64,000 bases of DNA, taken from the NCBI GenBank assembly GCA_019057385.1, contig JAHQJS010000007.1, positions 124,001 to 188,000 on the forward strand. Reading direction: 5' to 3'. The translations under genes and the position numbers were made by a program. Each line of letters opens with the position of its first letter. Position 1 is the stretch's first letter. Positions 8,309-17,932 of this stretch are shown in pieces. The DNA comes from Candidatus Borrarchaeum weybense. Lineage in GTDB: Archaea > Asgardarchaeota > Sifarchaeia > Borrarchaeales > Borrarchaeaceae. The notes under the pieces were generated by a model that saw nothing but the letters and a program-made list of their open reading frames with translations, had not been told where the DNA came from and did not search any database.

Positions 8309-9976
8309 TTACTCTGGAGGCAATTCTTTATGTGCTAGATGGATTGGTAGACCTTTAGATTGCCAATACGCACGTGCTATGAAGTACCATACAGGTCCTA
8401 TAATCAATGTTATAACCATGCCAATAATATACTCCACAGATACGAAGAATGCAATTGCTCCTGGTGTCAGGGACGCAACAATGACCCAGATTGAAACAAA
8501 TAGGGATAATATCCCGAAGAGACTTATCAAGGGGATTGGTCCGATCATTTTCTTCGCTAGAGGTGGCGCGGCATCAAAGATGTCTTTTCTTCTATAGGGG
8601 AACCATATCGCAGCAATGGATAGAATGAATACTCCTATAAACCAGCCCAACATTGAGTATAGCAGAAACGCAAACACTCCTGTGAAGAACGTCAGGAAAT
8701 TCGCAAATTGAGCAGTTATGAACATTATAAGTATTGCCCAAACTGGATTTCCACGTTTGTCTAGGTCTGCTATTTTACTTGGTAGAAGACGGTCGAAACT
8801 CCATGCAAAGATGTTTCTTGTGTACAAGAATGGAATTACTATACCGCAAGAGCCCACACAAACCATGCATACAGCGAGATTTACCAGTCCAATGATCCAC
8901 ACGTTGGTTGTAGTGAATGCAATCAAATAACTAGGCATTGAATACGCCCAGGTGAATTCATACCAACCAGGATAGCCTAGAGTTGCCAAGAACGATGATG
9001 CGTTGATGAAATCGAAGCCAAAGACAAGATATGTAATGTAGTAAATTGGCCAAACGAGAATACCGAAGATCACAACCGCACCTATCATTGCATAGAGATG
9101 TGTTCTAGTTCCTTTAACTTCACCTGCGCACCAAGCGTTACCGCTGTAGCCTAAGGTTCCTAAAAAGATATGCAGCGTTCCTAAGAATGTTGCAAGGAAT
9201 ATTGGAGTTGCTATGAAGCCATTCGGGACCTGTGCTAGAGCAGCAGTCTCAACAGCAGCTACTGTAGTTCCAGATCTCGCGTCAAAACCAGCTACGAAAC
9301 CAGTGTGTCCTGCGCCTAAAATCGTTGCAAAATAGGCGATAATAGCAACAACAGTTACTGCAAAGATAACATAAGAGGCGCGAATGACCCATTTAGACCC
9401 CCCATAGACTACCAGAGTTCCAATCGAAATAAGAACAAAGGTTATTGCAAATCCAACAAAAGGATCATACATTAGCGCCGCCATATTTATCCAATATGTA
9501 GCTTGTGATGCACTTGGTGCAACTACTGCCAACGCAGAGAACCATGGAGCAAGCCCATAAATAGGCACCCAGCCCACTACAGAGCCAATCCATGACCAAA
9601 GCACCGCAGAGAAATAAAAGTTAACAAGAAATCCCACCGAAGGATGAATTGTCCTTCCAACGAATACATATTCACCGCCTGTACGTGGCATTGACATTGT
9701 AAATAAACCATACATAACTGCAATTGCTAAACTAGCTGGTATAACCAACAAAGCACTTATTGGTAGTTGTGCGCCAGGGAATAGACCTGCAGCAAATGGT
9801 AGTTCAATGAATGCAAACAGAAATCCCATGAAAACGACGTTCATCAGCACTGCTTCAACACCTGAAATGTTTTTTACTAAGCCCGATGCTGTTCTAAGAA
9901 AAACTTTATCTTCGCCCAATTGTTTTTTCTCCATTTGATTTTTAGACTTAAGTTCAGTTTCTAAGCTATTAGTCAA
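8309..9976 (-). CDS. APC-superfamily amino-acid/amine permease
   Basis: 555 residues with about 12-14 hydrophobic segments. The N-terminal segment VMYGLFTMSMPRTGGEYVFVGR carries the characteristic unwound-helix and PRTGG(E/D)YV signature of amino acid-polyamine-organocation permeases. The protein is longer than most APC members, through extended loops. Likely role: uptake of an amino acid or amine across the cytoplasmic membrane. It lies beside glutamate metabolism and the pyl operon, so a methylated-amine or gamma-glutamyl substrate is possible but not shown. The start is uncertain: TTG at 9976 or ATG at 9934, neither with a clear ribosome site. Ends in TAA. Confidence 0.85.
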   Translation of the reverse strand: MTNSLETELKSKNQMEKKQLGEDKVFLRTASGLVKNISGVEAVLMNVVFMGFLFAFIELPFAAGLFPGAQLPISALLVIPASLAIAVMYGLFTMSMPRTGGEYVFVGRTIHPSVGFLVNFYFSAVLWSWIGSVVGWVPIYGLAPWFSALAVVAPSASQATYWINMAALMYDPFVGFAITFVLISIGTLVVYGGSKWVIRASYVIFAVTVVAIIAYFATILGAGHTGFVAGFDARSGTTVAAVETAALAQVPNGFIATPIFLATFLGTLHIFLGTLGYSGNAWCAGEVKGTRTHLYAMIGAVVIFGILVWPIYYITYLVFGFDFINASSFLATLGYPGWYEFTWAYSMPSYLIAFTTTNVWIIGLVNLAVCMVCVGSCGIVIPFLYTRNIFAWSFDRLLPSKIADLDKRGNPVWAILIMFITAQFANFLTFFTGVFAFLLYSMLGWFIGVFILSIAAIWFPYRRKDIFDAAPPLAKKMIGPIPLISLFGILSLFVSIWVIVASLTPGAIAFFVSVEYIIGMVITLIIGPVWYFIARAYWQSKGLPIHLAHKELPPE

Positions 9977-10108
9977 TAAGTAATATATAAATTCTTACAT
10001 TTCTGTCATGCCCAATATTTCAAATACAATCTAAACGCTTTACAAAATTAATTATAACTTATACTTAGCAAATAATAAAAATTGCAAAAATATTAATCGA
10101 TTATCTGA

Positions 10109-10927
10109 TTAAAATGTGGCATCTAAAGCCATAGTAGCTACTCCTAACTCAAGCGAGTCGTGAATTAAATTTTTACTTGTGAGTTTTTTGAGTGCCTTAC
10201 TAGTTAGACCTAGCGGGATCCCAGGAGCAACAACAAATGTATCTTCTTTTATCATATCTTCAGAAATAATGTCTGGCACTGGAGTTGCATCAACTATCAA
10301 ATTTGCATACCGCAATCCTTCTTTGATTGAGTGAACAATATGAACGCGATCTTTAAATTTACGTTTGGCATATCCAATCTTTACTTTATCAATATCATAT
10401 AGAACCACATTAGCGCATCTATCAAGTAATTCAATCGTAGCAGCTTGTCCTACGGGACCATATCCTATGATAAAAACAGTTTTACTTTTTATTCCCTTCG
10501 CTGCGAGATCCAATGCTGCGATATAAGCCTTTCCTGTACATGCAGAATTTTCAGAAACATAACGAGTTCTGAGATTAACTGCAATAAAATGATTATCATC
10601 CGCAGCGAATAAAACGTCTGCTTGTTTAGATATCGCTTCAGCGAAACCTCCAACGTCTTTTTTCTTGGTTATATAGGTATCTAAACCGATATGGGTTAAT
10701 ATGGCTAATATTGCATCAGTAAAACCTAGTATTGTGCCTTTTCCAGCAGTTATAGGTATTATTGCTGCAGTTTTCTTACTTAAAACTGAGGTGATATCAT
10801 TTCTAATGTTAAGAGTATGTTTTGCAATTCCTAATAAAGAATGTTCAGTTTTTTTAATCAGCTCTTGTTCATAGTTTTGTAAATCTATTGGGATATTTTT
10901 CACTTGTTCAGGAGTGAGGCGTGTCAT
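10109..10927 (-). CDS. pylD: Pyrrolysine synthase, PylD
   Basis: 272 residues, similar in length to Methanosarcina PylD (about 260). PylD is the NAD-dependent dehydrogenase that oxidises 3-methylornithyl-lysine and closes the pyrroline ring, the last step of pyrrolysine synthesis. Family landmarks are visible: the N-terminal IPITAGKGTILGFTDAI stretch, FAADDNHFIAVN, CTGKAYIAALD, the Rossmann loop VFIIGYGPVGQAA and a C-terminal VVAPGIPLGL. It is the third gene of a pylB-pylC-pylD run, starting 26 bases after pylC. ATG start; TAA stop. Confidence 0.93.
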   Translation of the reverse strand: MTRLTPEQVKNIPIDLQNYEQELIKKTEHSLLGIAKHTLNIRNDITSVLSKKTAAIIPITAGKGTILGFTDAILAILTHIGLDTYITKKKDVGGFAEAISKQADVLFAADDNHFIAVNLRTRYVSENSACTGKAYIAALDLAAKGIKSKTVFIIGYGPVGQAATIELLDRCANVVLYDIDKVKIGYAKRKFKDRVHIVHSIKEGLRYANLIVDATPVPDIISEDMIKEDTFVVAPGIPLGLTSKALKKLTSKNLIHDSLELGVATMALDATF

Positions 10928-10953
10928 ATTCTTCCACTTATTTAATTAGGCTT

Positions 10954-12108
10954 TTAGTCAATATAGTTTGTAAGTTTAAACTCTGACATAATTTCACTAA
11001 TTACCGCAACCATTTTCTTTTTTGCCTCTTCTAGAGTTTTATCTCTGACAATTAGTGTTGCAACACGTTTTCCATCAGCATTATTGTTGCTAAAAAAGTT
11101 CGTAATGGCCTCATCTGCACCGAAAAATCCTAGTTTATGTGTTAGATTTTTAGCATCGGTCAGAATATGCTCGCCCTGAACCTTCAATGAATGGTCAACA
11201 ATGCAAACATGTTGATATACGACTCCCTTTTCAAAACCAACTTTATTCGATGACAAAGTGTTTTCAAGGAACATATTTGCAAGTTCCTTGACGATATTTA
11301 TGCCAGTAGAGTGAAAAACGACAGTAGGTGTTTGACTGGGTAATCTTGCATTTATTTCATTAGTTTTTAGTGAGTTAGAAGGAGAAACTATACTTTGCAC
11401 GTCTGTAAGTCCATGCAAGTTAAGACCTTTTGCGATTTTCAAACCAGTTTCGATAAATTTATTCTTAACATGATTCGAAAGAACTGTTGGCGCTGTTACT
11501 CTTTTACATCCATAAGATTCATCAAATTCCAAATCTGTAACTTGAAATGGTATCGAGTTTCCATTCTTTGCAAGAACTTCTAAAGAAACCGCAAGTCCTT
11601 CGACAAATTCTTCCACGATAACTTCGTGATCAATTTGTCTTACTTCATTTATAATGTGAGGTAATTGTGATGGTGTTGACACCTTAAAGATACTAATACT
11701 GCCACTCAAACGAGCAGGTTTTACTATTAGAGGAAATGTTGCATCAGGCCAAGGCTTCGGAACAGCAACGTGTTGACTTGTTAAAAAGTTTTTGGAGCGA
11801 GTCTTATTAGATGTTACCCAAAAAGCGTTAGTGTCTTGTAAAAAGTGTATCAGTCCCTTGCACGTCTTTTCCAGAAAAACAAGCGTTTTCATATTTTCAG
11901 TAGTTGGTAAAACTGCATCTACTGTTTTACAAATCTTCTTAAAGAGATTTTCTTGCTTTATCACGTCAAAAACATAATTTTCATCAACAATAGTAGAGGC
12001 AGGAGTATTAGGTTCTCTATCAATTAATATTGTAGTTATATCCGCCTTTTTCGCAAGATAGGCTGCTTCAAGTCCCTGTAAACGTCCACCTATCAAGGCT
12101 AACCTCAA
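10954..12108 (-). CDS. pylC: 3-methylornithine-L-lysine ligase, PylC
   Basis: 384 residues from the start chosen here. PylC is an ATP-grasp ligase that joins 3-methylornithine to the epsilon-amino group of lysine. The N-terminus reads LALIGGRLQGLEAAYLAKKA, matching the start of known PylC. Downstream come the ATP-grasp elements: FPLIVKPARLSGS, the acidic VIVEEFVEGLAVSLEV and the metal-binding EINARLPSQTPT segment. The TTG at 12108 is preferred because GAGGT lies about 8 bases upstream and overlaps the TGA of pylB. A longer frame from 12153 would overlap pylB and add 15 residues not found in the family. Ends in TAA. Confidence 0.93.
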   Translation of the reverse strand: MRLALIGGRLQGLEAAYLAKKADITTILIDREPNTPASTIVDENYVFDVIKQENLFKKICKTVDAVLPTTENMKTLVFLEKTCKGLIHFLQDTNAFWVTSNKTRSKNFLTSQHVAVPKPWPDATFPLIVKPARLSGSISIFKVSTPSQLPHIINEVRQIDHEVIVEEFVEGLAVSLEVLAKNGNSIPFQVTDLEFDESYGCKRVTAPTVLSNHVKNKFIETGLKIAKGLNLHGLTDVQSIVSPSNSLKTNEINARLPSQTPTVVFHSTGINIVKELANMFLENTLSSNKVGFEKGVVYQHVCIVDHSLKVQGEHILTDAKNLTHKLGFFGADEAITNFFSNNNADGKRVATLIVRDKTLEEAKKKMVAVISEIMSEFKLTNYID

Positions 12109-12118
12109 AATGATGACC

Positions 12119-13210
12119 TCAAGATAATCGTTTTCTTTGTTGGATGAATTCAATGTATTGATGTGTAGATGCTAGTTTTAATCCTATACTGTCTAAGTAC
12201 GGTTTAATAGTTTGAATGCTTCTAATTCCTTGATTAATTCCCAGATTAGCTGCTGCTACACCCAATAATCCTGATGTTTTTGGGATGAGGGAGGTGATCA
12301 CATTAGCCCCCACCAATAGACGTAATTGAAGCCCCTTTAAACCATCAATATCGAAAGAAGCCGGAATAAGTTTGTCTGGGCAAATTAAACGCAGAAGTGC
12401 AATAGACTTCATTTCCTCCAAGATTGGAGGCGAGATGTTTTGCTCCATTGGAGTTCCTTGTTGCGGTACAAATCCCATTACACGTACTTGATCTGCTCCA
12501 ATATCCTTGATGGTGAAAAACGAATTAATTCGATCTTCTTCTGATTCTCCTACACCTAGAAGAATACCCTCTTCTATTAATAAGCCCATTTCCTTAGCGA
12601 AAATTTTTGATTTCATCCGTTCGTCATAATCTTGATTAATACGCAATTTTGCGAAAAGTGCACGATTGTGTGTTTCTTGGTAAAGAGCATACCATTCTGC
12701 AATTTCAGCAATTTTCCTTAAAACATGTTTAGGGACAACTCCAGGAGAGACCATTAGTGGTAATTCTGTAGCCTCTTTCACAGTAGATAAAGCAGAAAGC
12801 AAACCTGAATAATTTGGCTTGAAAAAAAGTGGATCCTCTCCTGATGTCATATCGATTAAATGCACACCAGATTCTTTCAATTTTTCTGCTTGACTAATAA
12901 TTTCCTCAGGAGTTTTTCTGTAGCGTAGACATTTAGAATTTAGCTTCCTAAAATAGCAGAAACTGCAAGAATTTTTGCAATATGTTGTAAAATAGATGAA
13001 TCCATAAGCAAATACTTTATTTTCAAAATATCTTACACGGAGTTCATTAGCTGCAGAAAACAATGCAAAGATATCATTTGGATGGCTTGTTTTTAGTAAA
13101 TAAAGAGCATTCCGTCTATTCAGTTCTTCACCGTTTAATACTTCTCTTAAAATTTCATAGATCTTTGGGTCCTTTGGATTTGATTCAAAGGAGCTGAAAA
13201 AACTTTCCAT
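12119..13210 (-). CDS. pylB: 3-methylornithine synthase, PylB (radical SAM)
   Basis: 363 residues. PylB converts lysine to (3R)-3-methylornithine by radical SAM chemistry, the first step of pyrrolysine synthesis. The Fe-S ligands Cys78, Cys82 and Cys85 are in TTYCKNSCSFCYFRK, the usual CX3CX2C. Further landmarks are LIDMTSGEDPLFF, QETHNRALFAKLR and VRVMGFVPQQGTPM, all characteristic of PylB and the BioB/HydE-like subgroup. First of the pylBCD run; its TGA overlaps the pylC ribosome site, which implies translational coupling. The FluG-type amidohydrolase gene ends 101 bases upstream on the same strand. Confidence 0.95.
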   Translation of the reverse strand: MESFFSSFESNPKDPKIYEILREVLNGEELNRRNALYLLKTSHPNDIFALFSAANELRVRYFENKVFAYGFIYFTTYCKNSCSFCYFRKLNSKCLRYRKTPEEIISQAEKLKESGVHLIDMTSGEDPLFFKPNYSGLLSALSTVKEATELPLMVSPGVVPKHVLRKIAEIAEWYALYQETHNRALFAKLRINQDYDERMKSKIFAKEMGLLIEEGILLGVGESEEDRINSFFTIKDIGADQVRVMGFVPQQGTPMEQNISPPILEEMKSIALLRLICPDKLIPASFDIDGLKGLQLRLLVGANVITSLIPKTSGLLGVAAANLGINQGIRSIQTIKPYLDSIGLKLASTHQYIEFIQQRKRLS

Positions 13211-13270
13211 TTGAAGCCATCCTTAATGAGGAAGAAGATAAAAGGTTTTTTCTAGACTTTTATTAAATGC

Positions 13271-13285
13271 CACTTAAAGTAATTT
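13271..13285 (-). promoter_or_regulatory. Possible archaeal promoter of the pylBCD operon
   Basis: On the minus strand AAATTACTTTAAGTG lies about 62-75 bases before the pylB ATG. It has an A-rich BRE-like part followed by a TATA-like CTTTAAGT. The same near-palindrome precedes phzF and the glutamate synthase-like gene, so it may be a general promoter element or a shared operator. Confidence 0.35.
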
Positions 13286-13311
13286 ACTCGGGATTACAAA
13301 AAAAGAAGTTT

Positions 13312-14571
13312 TTAGAGTTTATATATGCGCCTTGTGTTTTCTGATAAGATAAGCTTCGCGAATTTATACGCCTCATCTTCATTGATAGCCCCAAATTCGA
13401 TAAATTGTGATAGTACACGAGCTAATGCCTTTTTCGCAATTTTTGCTCCTAACCAATAAAGTTCAGGGGTATTAAATGCATCGCTACCAATCATAACTTT
13501 TGTTAGGGGTGCAAATTCTAAGGTTCTCATTAAATTCGTTGTAGATCCAGCACTCGTAAATGGAAACATCACTGATAATTCAAGATAGACGTTAGGGAGT
13601 ATATTCAGCAGATTTGTAGCCTCAGAGACATAGGGAAACCCTGCATGCGCTAAGATAATCTTTGCATGTCTTATTTTTTTGTCTCTTAAGAACTTAAATA
13701 GGCAAACTGGATTACATTGATCCACCAGTGTATCCACATCTCCAATGCCAGTATGAAACTGAAAGGGAAGATCTAATTTGATACATTTCTCCACTGTTCG
13801 CCATATCAGAAAATCACGAAGATTTTTTAGTCCCCATCGCTCAACTTCTGGAGATTTATCCTGATGATACTTGATAAAATCGTTTCTAGCATCAGACTCA
13901 TCTGGATTTCTTATGTTTAGCCCAGTACGATATGCAACAATCGATTTAAATCCGCGAGAATTGTATTTAGTAATTGCTGTATTCATTTCATTATCATAGT
14001 TAACAAGAAATTCATCAAAATCTGAAGAAACAAGAAGTGCATTCTTAATCAGATTTTCAATTCGACTAAATCGTACAACTTGGATAGGTACTAATTGTTC
14101 GAATTCTGACCATTCTATTGTTTTAAGAGGTTTATCCACGGCGATCTCAGAAAACCCATCATCAATAATCAGCGCCTCAAGGCGTGCATCTGTAAACAAC
14201 TCGATTAAATAGCTTCTAAAATCTACTGCTTTTTGATTTCTTATGTTAATTATAGTATCTAAATCATCAGCACAATTAAAAAACTGTGCAAGTTCATGTA
14301 ACATCTGTCTGTAAAAAAGAGCATGTTTCGCATGGTATTGAAGTTCCTGTAAAGTTTGTGCGACTCTATATTTTTGATCCAGTTCAACTTTTTCCTTATT
14401 TGAAGCTTTGTTGTATTCTTCAAGAATTGATGTCGGAATTAAAAAATCTGGATAAAAAGATCCGAAATTTATGTCTTGGGCGAAATTTTCTGCAGTAAGA
14501 GTCTTGCTTATATCTTCTCTAAAAACATGACAATGTGTATCAATAACGGGATATTCAGATAAATCCAGCAA
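13312..14571 (-). CDS. Amidohydrolase (FluG/NodGS-type amidohydrolase-2 family)
   Basis: 419 residues. Metal-binding signatures of the amidohydrolase superfamily are visible: VIDTHCHVF at the N-terminus, FQFHTGIGD (third His), IILAHAGFPY (fourth His) and MIGSDAF (final Asp). This family forms the N-terminal half of FluG/NodGS proteins, whose C-terminal half is a glutamine-synthetase-like domain; here two such synthetases are encoded separately in the window. A role in hydrolysing gamma-glutamyl amides or related amides is therefore plausible but inferred. TTG start after a GAGGG site. It ends 101 bases before pylB on the same strand, so it may be transcribed into the pyl operon. Ends in TAA. 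Confidence 0.75.
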   Translation of the reverse strand: MLDLSEYPVIDTHCHVFREDISKTLTAENFAQDINFGSFYPDFLIPTSILEEYNKASNKEKVELDQKYRVAQTLQELQYHAKHALFYRQMLHELAQFFNCADDLDTIINIRNQKAVDFRSYLIELFTDARLEALIIDDGFSEIAVDKPLKTIEWSEFEQLVPIQVVRFSRIENLIKNALLVSSDFDEFLVNYDNEMNTAITKYNSRGFKSIVAYRTGLNIRNPDESDARNDFIKYHQDKSPEVERWGLKNLRDFLIWRTVEKCIKLDLPFQFHTGIGDVDTLVDQCNPVCLFKFLRDKKIRHAKIILAHAGFPYVSEATNLLNILPNVYLELSVMFPFTSAGSTTNLMRTLEFAPLTKVMIGSDAFNTPELYWLGAKIAKKALARVLSQFIEFGAINEDEAYKFAKLILSENTRRIYKL

Positions 14572-14769
14572 AAGAAACCCTCTCTATTGTTAGGTAAAAA
14601 AACATAACAAGTTGGTTCTTTTTAAAAAATATTCGGTCGATTAACATTCTGCCTTTAGAAGCAATTATTCTATTTTTAACTTAGGAAAAAAAGAAGTGAG
14701 ATTGTAGAGAAAAAACTCTTAAGTTGTTGTGTTGCACTCTATGAGGTCTCCATCGTTGTATTTTCAGTA

Positions 14770-15309
14770 CTATGCAAAACTATCTATGATTTCATTCGTA
14801 GAATTTATTTTTGCGTTATAGATATCCTCAAGATATTTTAGACCTTGTTCGTGTTCTTCTTTAGTGAATGTTCCTGTCCCATCAGAAGCAATTACGATTT
14901 TGTATCCTCTAAAGAATGCACCAGCCGCAGTATGGCGATCACATATATTAGTATGCATCCCAGTTATGATTACGGTATCAGAATGCAGATCTCGCAATAA
15001 TGAATCGAGTCCGGTCTCAAAAAATCCGCTATATGTCCTCTTTTCAATGATATAATCGTTTGGTGTTGGATCAAGCTCGGGAATGACTTCTGCACCCTTT
15101 GAACCTTTCATTGCATGTGGACCCCATTTTTTTAGTTCACTGTCATACTGAAGATGCGCATCATTGCAGTAAACTACTGGCAAATCATGTTCTCTTGCAG
15201 CATTGAGAAGCTTTTGTATCGAAGGGATGATTTCTTGAGCTGTATCGCATCTTAATTCACCAGTTACAAAATCATTTAGCATGTCTATAACTAAAATGGC
15301 GGGTTTCAT
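14770..15309 (-). CDS. pncA: Isochorismatase-fold cysteine hydrolase, probable nicotinamidase
   Basis: 179 residues. The catalytic triad of the family is present: Asp9 (LVIDMLNDFV), Lys90 (IIEKRTYSGF) and Cys123 (TNICDRHTAAG). Nicotinamidase converts nicotinamide to nicotinate, the substrate of the product of the adjacent divergent gene at 15510. The fold alone does not separate nicotinamidase from other amide hydrolases; the neighbourhood supports it. It has a strong AAGGAGGT site before the ATG. It ends in TAG followed one codon later by TGA, so readthrough would add only two residues. Confidence 0.7.
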   Translation of the reverse strand: MKPAILVIDMLNDFVTGELRCDTAQEIIPSIQKLLNAAREHDLPVVYCNDAHLQYDSELKKWGPHAMKGSKGAEVIPELDPTPNDYIIEKRTYSGFFETGLDSLLRDLHSDTVIITGMHTNICDRHTAAGAFFRGYKIVIASDGTGTFTKEEHEQGLKYLEDIYNAKINSTNEIIDSFA

Positions 15310-15509
15310 TTCTCTTTAAATACCTCCTTTTTATTTAGAGAAGTAAATGTCATTATATGCTATTAGCTACATCGCTAGAGGCAAAAAATGGTGAAAAATC
15401 GAAAAATATGGCAAAAAATACCGCAATCAATGTTCGCATTAAATATAAATATATAATTCTTATCACGGTAAGCAAATCAATTTATTGTATCTTCCTTGAG
15501 TGGAAAACT

Positions 15510-16721
15510 ATGAGACGATTCAATTATTGTGATGAAAACGAAATACTTGATGGACGAGCAACTGATGCGTATTTTTTGAGGACTTTTGAAGTTCTTAAGG
15601 CTAAACGTATTGACAAAAGGGTAGTTATGGAAGCCATGATTAAAGGCTTTCCTGATAAAGACTACAACTTCGGTGTTTTTTCGGGAATTCAAGAAGTTAT
15701 CAATTTGTTAAGTTATGTCGCTGAGAATGTAGCAGAATCTAACTCTTTAAATGTCTGGGCAATGCAAGATGGTGAGATATTCTTTCCAAATGAACCTGTT
15801 CTTCGAATTGAAGGAAGATATACTGATTTCGGCATATATGAAACCGCCATTTTAGGGTTCATTTCTTATGCTTCTGGTATTGCAACAAAAGCTGTTAGGT
15901 CTCGAATTGTTGCCAATGACAAACTTGTTTTTAGTTTTGGGACCAGAAGACTTCATCCAAGTGTAGCACCAGTAATAGAACGCGCTTGTTATGCTGGAGG
16001 ATTTGATGCTGTGTCCAGTATTGTTGGAGCAGAATATATGGGTAAGAACGCAGTAGGGACAATGCCACATGCATTAATGTTACTTTTTGGCAACTCAGCG
16101 GATGCGTTTCATGCTTTTAATGAGGTATTACCAAAAGAAGTCCCAAGAATTGCTCTCGTTGATACATACGGATCCCCAAAGGAAGAAACATTACTTGCCC
16201 TCGAATGCATGGGTCCAAACCTTTATGGCGTACGGGTTGATAGTGGAAATCTACTCAAAGTTGGAAAGGAATTGCGCTGGGAGTTGGATATTCGAGGAAG
16301 AGAAGATGTAAAATTATTTGCGAGTGGTGGATTAGACGAGTATGAAGTTAAGAGACTTGCAGAGGTTTACGATGGATTTGGTATAGGCACTAAAGTAGCC
16401 AATGCTCCCGTTATGGATTTTGCATTGAAAATCGTAGAAGTAGATGGAATACCAAGAGCAAAAGTAGGAAATTATAGTGGAGCAAAGGATGTTTATCGAT
16501 TGAAAAACGAATTTCGCGACCTCGTTGTTCCCAAGGGTAAGGAAATAACAAATGGGTATAAACCTTTACTTCACCAAGTCATAAGAGATGGGAAGGTAAT
16601 AAAAGCCTTTGAATCCGTAGATGATGCCAGAGAAAGAGTGCTTTCTCAGATTAAGAGGCTTCCTGACGATTTAAAAAGCTTGTACAAAAAAGATGGCGAT
16701 AGAGTAAAGTTTTTTTCATAG
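15510..16721 (+). CDS. pncB: Nicotinate phosphoribosyltransferase
   Basis: 403 residues. It forms nicotinate mononucleotide from nicotinate and PRPP in NAD salvage. Landmarks: FSFGTRRLHPSVAP (the phosphorylated-His-region equivalent), VGTMPHALMLLFG, VDTYGSPKEE, GVRVDSGNL, LFASGGLDEYEV and FGIGTKVANA, the usual path of PRPP-binding residues. ATG at 15510 is chosen. An open frame reaches back to 15357, but those 51 residues are low-complexity and do not belong to the family. Divergent from the nicotinamidase-like gene and convergent with the NAD-kinase-like gene, making a compact NAD block. Ends in TAG; readthrough would add about 41 residues. Confidence 0.9.
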   Translation: MRRFNYCDENEILDGRATDAYFLRTFEVLKAKRIDKRVVMEAMIKGFPDKDYNFGVFSGIQEVINLLSYVAENVAESNSLNVWAMQDGEIFFPNEPVLRIEGRYTDFGIYETAILGFISYASGIATKAVRSRIVANDKLVFSFGTRRLHPSVAPVIERACYAGGFDAVSSIVGAEYMGKNAVGTMPHALMLLFGNSADAFHAFNEVLPKEVPRIALVDTYGSPKEETLLALECMGPNLYGVRVDSGNLLKVGKELRWELDIRGREDVKLFASGGLDEYEVKRLAEVYDGFGIGTKVANAPVMDFALKIVEVDGIPRAKVGNYSGAKDVYRLKNEFRDLVVPKGKEITNGYKPLLHQVIRDGKVIKAFESVDDARERVLSQIKRLPDDLKSLYKKDGDRVKFFS

Positions 16722-16831
16722 CTATATTCTTTTTTGGGAACAACAATGTTGGGACAAATTATGTTTCAAAATTCACGAGAGAACTGTATACCTTCTTCTT
16801 GTATAGGTTTTAAAGCAAAGTTAAACGAGAT

Positions 16832-17878
16832 TTATTTGATGAGATAGATGTATTGACGTGTATCTCTTAATGAACTAGTTTTTATGATTAGATCATTTTT
16901 CAGTAGATAGTTTATACTAGATCGAACAGTTCTGGCAGGGAGCATAGTCATTTCGATAATCTCTTTTTGTGTTAAGCGACCTTCATATTTAAGAAGTGTG
17001 TGAATAAATTTAGCTGAAGGTGGAGCTGTTTTAGGCATTAAATCTATTGTTTCGTATTTCTTTCGTAATTTTTGAAAGATCTTTGAATTAACTTCCCTTT
17101 CGAGTCGAATGAAGTGTGCTGGAACTTCAGCCTTTGTTATGTTTATGATATCAGCATTCAAATCAACTCTTATTCTTCCATCAACAATTGCCTGACATTT
17201 TGATGAACTAGAGATATCTTTGATTGTTATCGTGCTCAAATTATTTACAATGAATGGTTTATGTGTTTGTTTTAAAGAACAAATAGGCACAATTACGAAT
17301 ACATTTGCCCCTTCCGATACAATAGGTCCTCCAGCTGAAAGTGCATAACCCGTTGATCCAGAGGGTGTTGAAATGATCACTCCATCAGCAGAATCACGCC
17401 ATATCAACTCGTCATCAATTATTAAAGCATATCTAATAACTGTAGCACTCATTTTGGCATTTACTGTCAATTCGTTAAGAGAGAATGGCAGATATTCACC
17501 ATTTATTTCTATAGCCAATCGTGTGCGTTCTTCTACAAAATAATTCTCTTTTTCGATCTCTAGTATGCTTTTTTCGAAGTTTTTGATATCAGTTTCTGCT
17601 AAGAACCCAATATCCCCGAAACTGACACCTAACACAGGAAGTTGGTTTCTATCTAACTCTCTAAAAGTTTTGAGTATGGTTGCAGCCCCTCCAATAGATA
17701 AAACCAAATCTGCTGTCATTTGACTTAATGGGTGTTCATCAAGGTCGATATTTAGTAATTTTGGGAGTCCTTCTTCTAATTCAATACTATGCTTCCTTTT
17801 TCTTAGAAATGCAATAATATCTTTAACATAATCGAGAATAAGAGCCTCATTCGAAGCACAGCTAATCCCAAATTTCAT
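16832..17878 (-). CDS. NAD-kinase-like protein with altered GGDGT motif and C-terminal winged helix
   Basis: 348 residues. Residues 1-260 follow the NAD kinase fold: the NE motif at Asn135-Glu136 (SLNELTV), VIISTPSGSTGYALSAGGP and the surrounding strands. The catalytic motif GGDGT is replaced by Gly63-Gly-Ala-Ala-Thr67, so the Asp normally used as catalytic base is missing. Residues about 265-348 add a winged helix-turn-helix (GRLTQKEIIEMTMLPARTVR, then a wing), absent from ordinary NAD kinases. This suggests either a divergent kinase or, more interestingly, a transcription factor that senses NAD(H) or NADP(H). It faces pncB tail to tail. ATG start, TAA stop. Confidence 0.75.
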   Translation of the reverse strand: MKFGISCASNEALILDYVKDIIAFLRKRKHSIELEEGLPKLLNIDLDEHPLSQMTADLVLSIGGAATILKTFRELDRNQLPVLGVSFGDIGFLAETDIKNFEKSILEIEKENYFVEERTRLAIEINGEYLPFSLNELTVNAKMSATVIRYALIIDDELIWRDSADGVIISTPSGSTGYALSAGGPIVSEGANVFVIVPICSLKQTHKPFIVNNLSTITIKDISSSSKCQAIVDGRIRVDLNADIINITKAEVPAHFIRLEREVNSKIFQKLRKKYETIDLMPKTAPPSAKFIHTLLKYEGRLTQKEIIEMTMLPARTVRSSINYLLKNDLIIKTSSLRDTRQYIYLIK

Positions 17879-17932
17879 AATATAATTCTATGATATATCA
17901 TTTTAAAAAGAGTTGCCTTTATTGACTGTTGC

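Noticed and set aside
10954-12153. Longer pylC overlapping pylB by 35 bases
   Set aside because: The extra N-terminal residues are not in the family, and a ribosome site stands before the TTG at 12108.
15357-15509. N-terminal extension of pncB
   Set aside because: Low-complexity residues without family match; ATG at 15510 gives a normal N-terminus.
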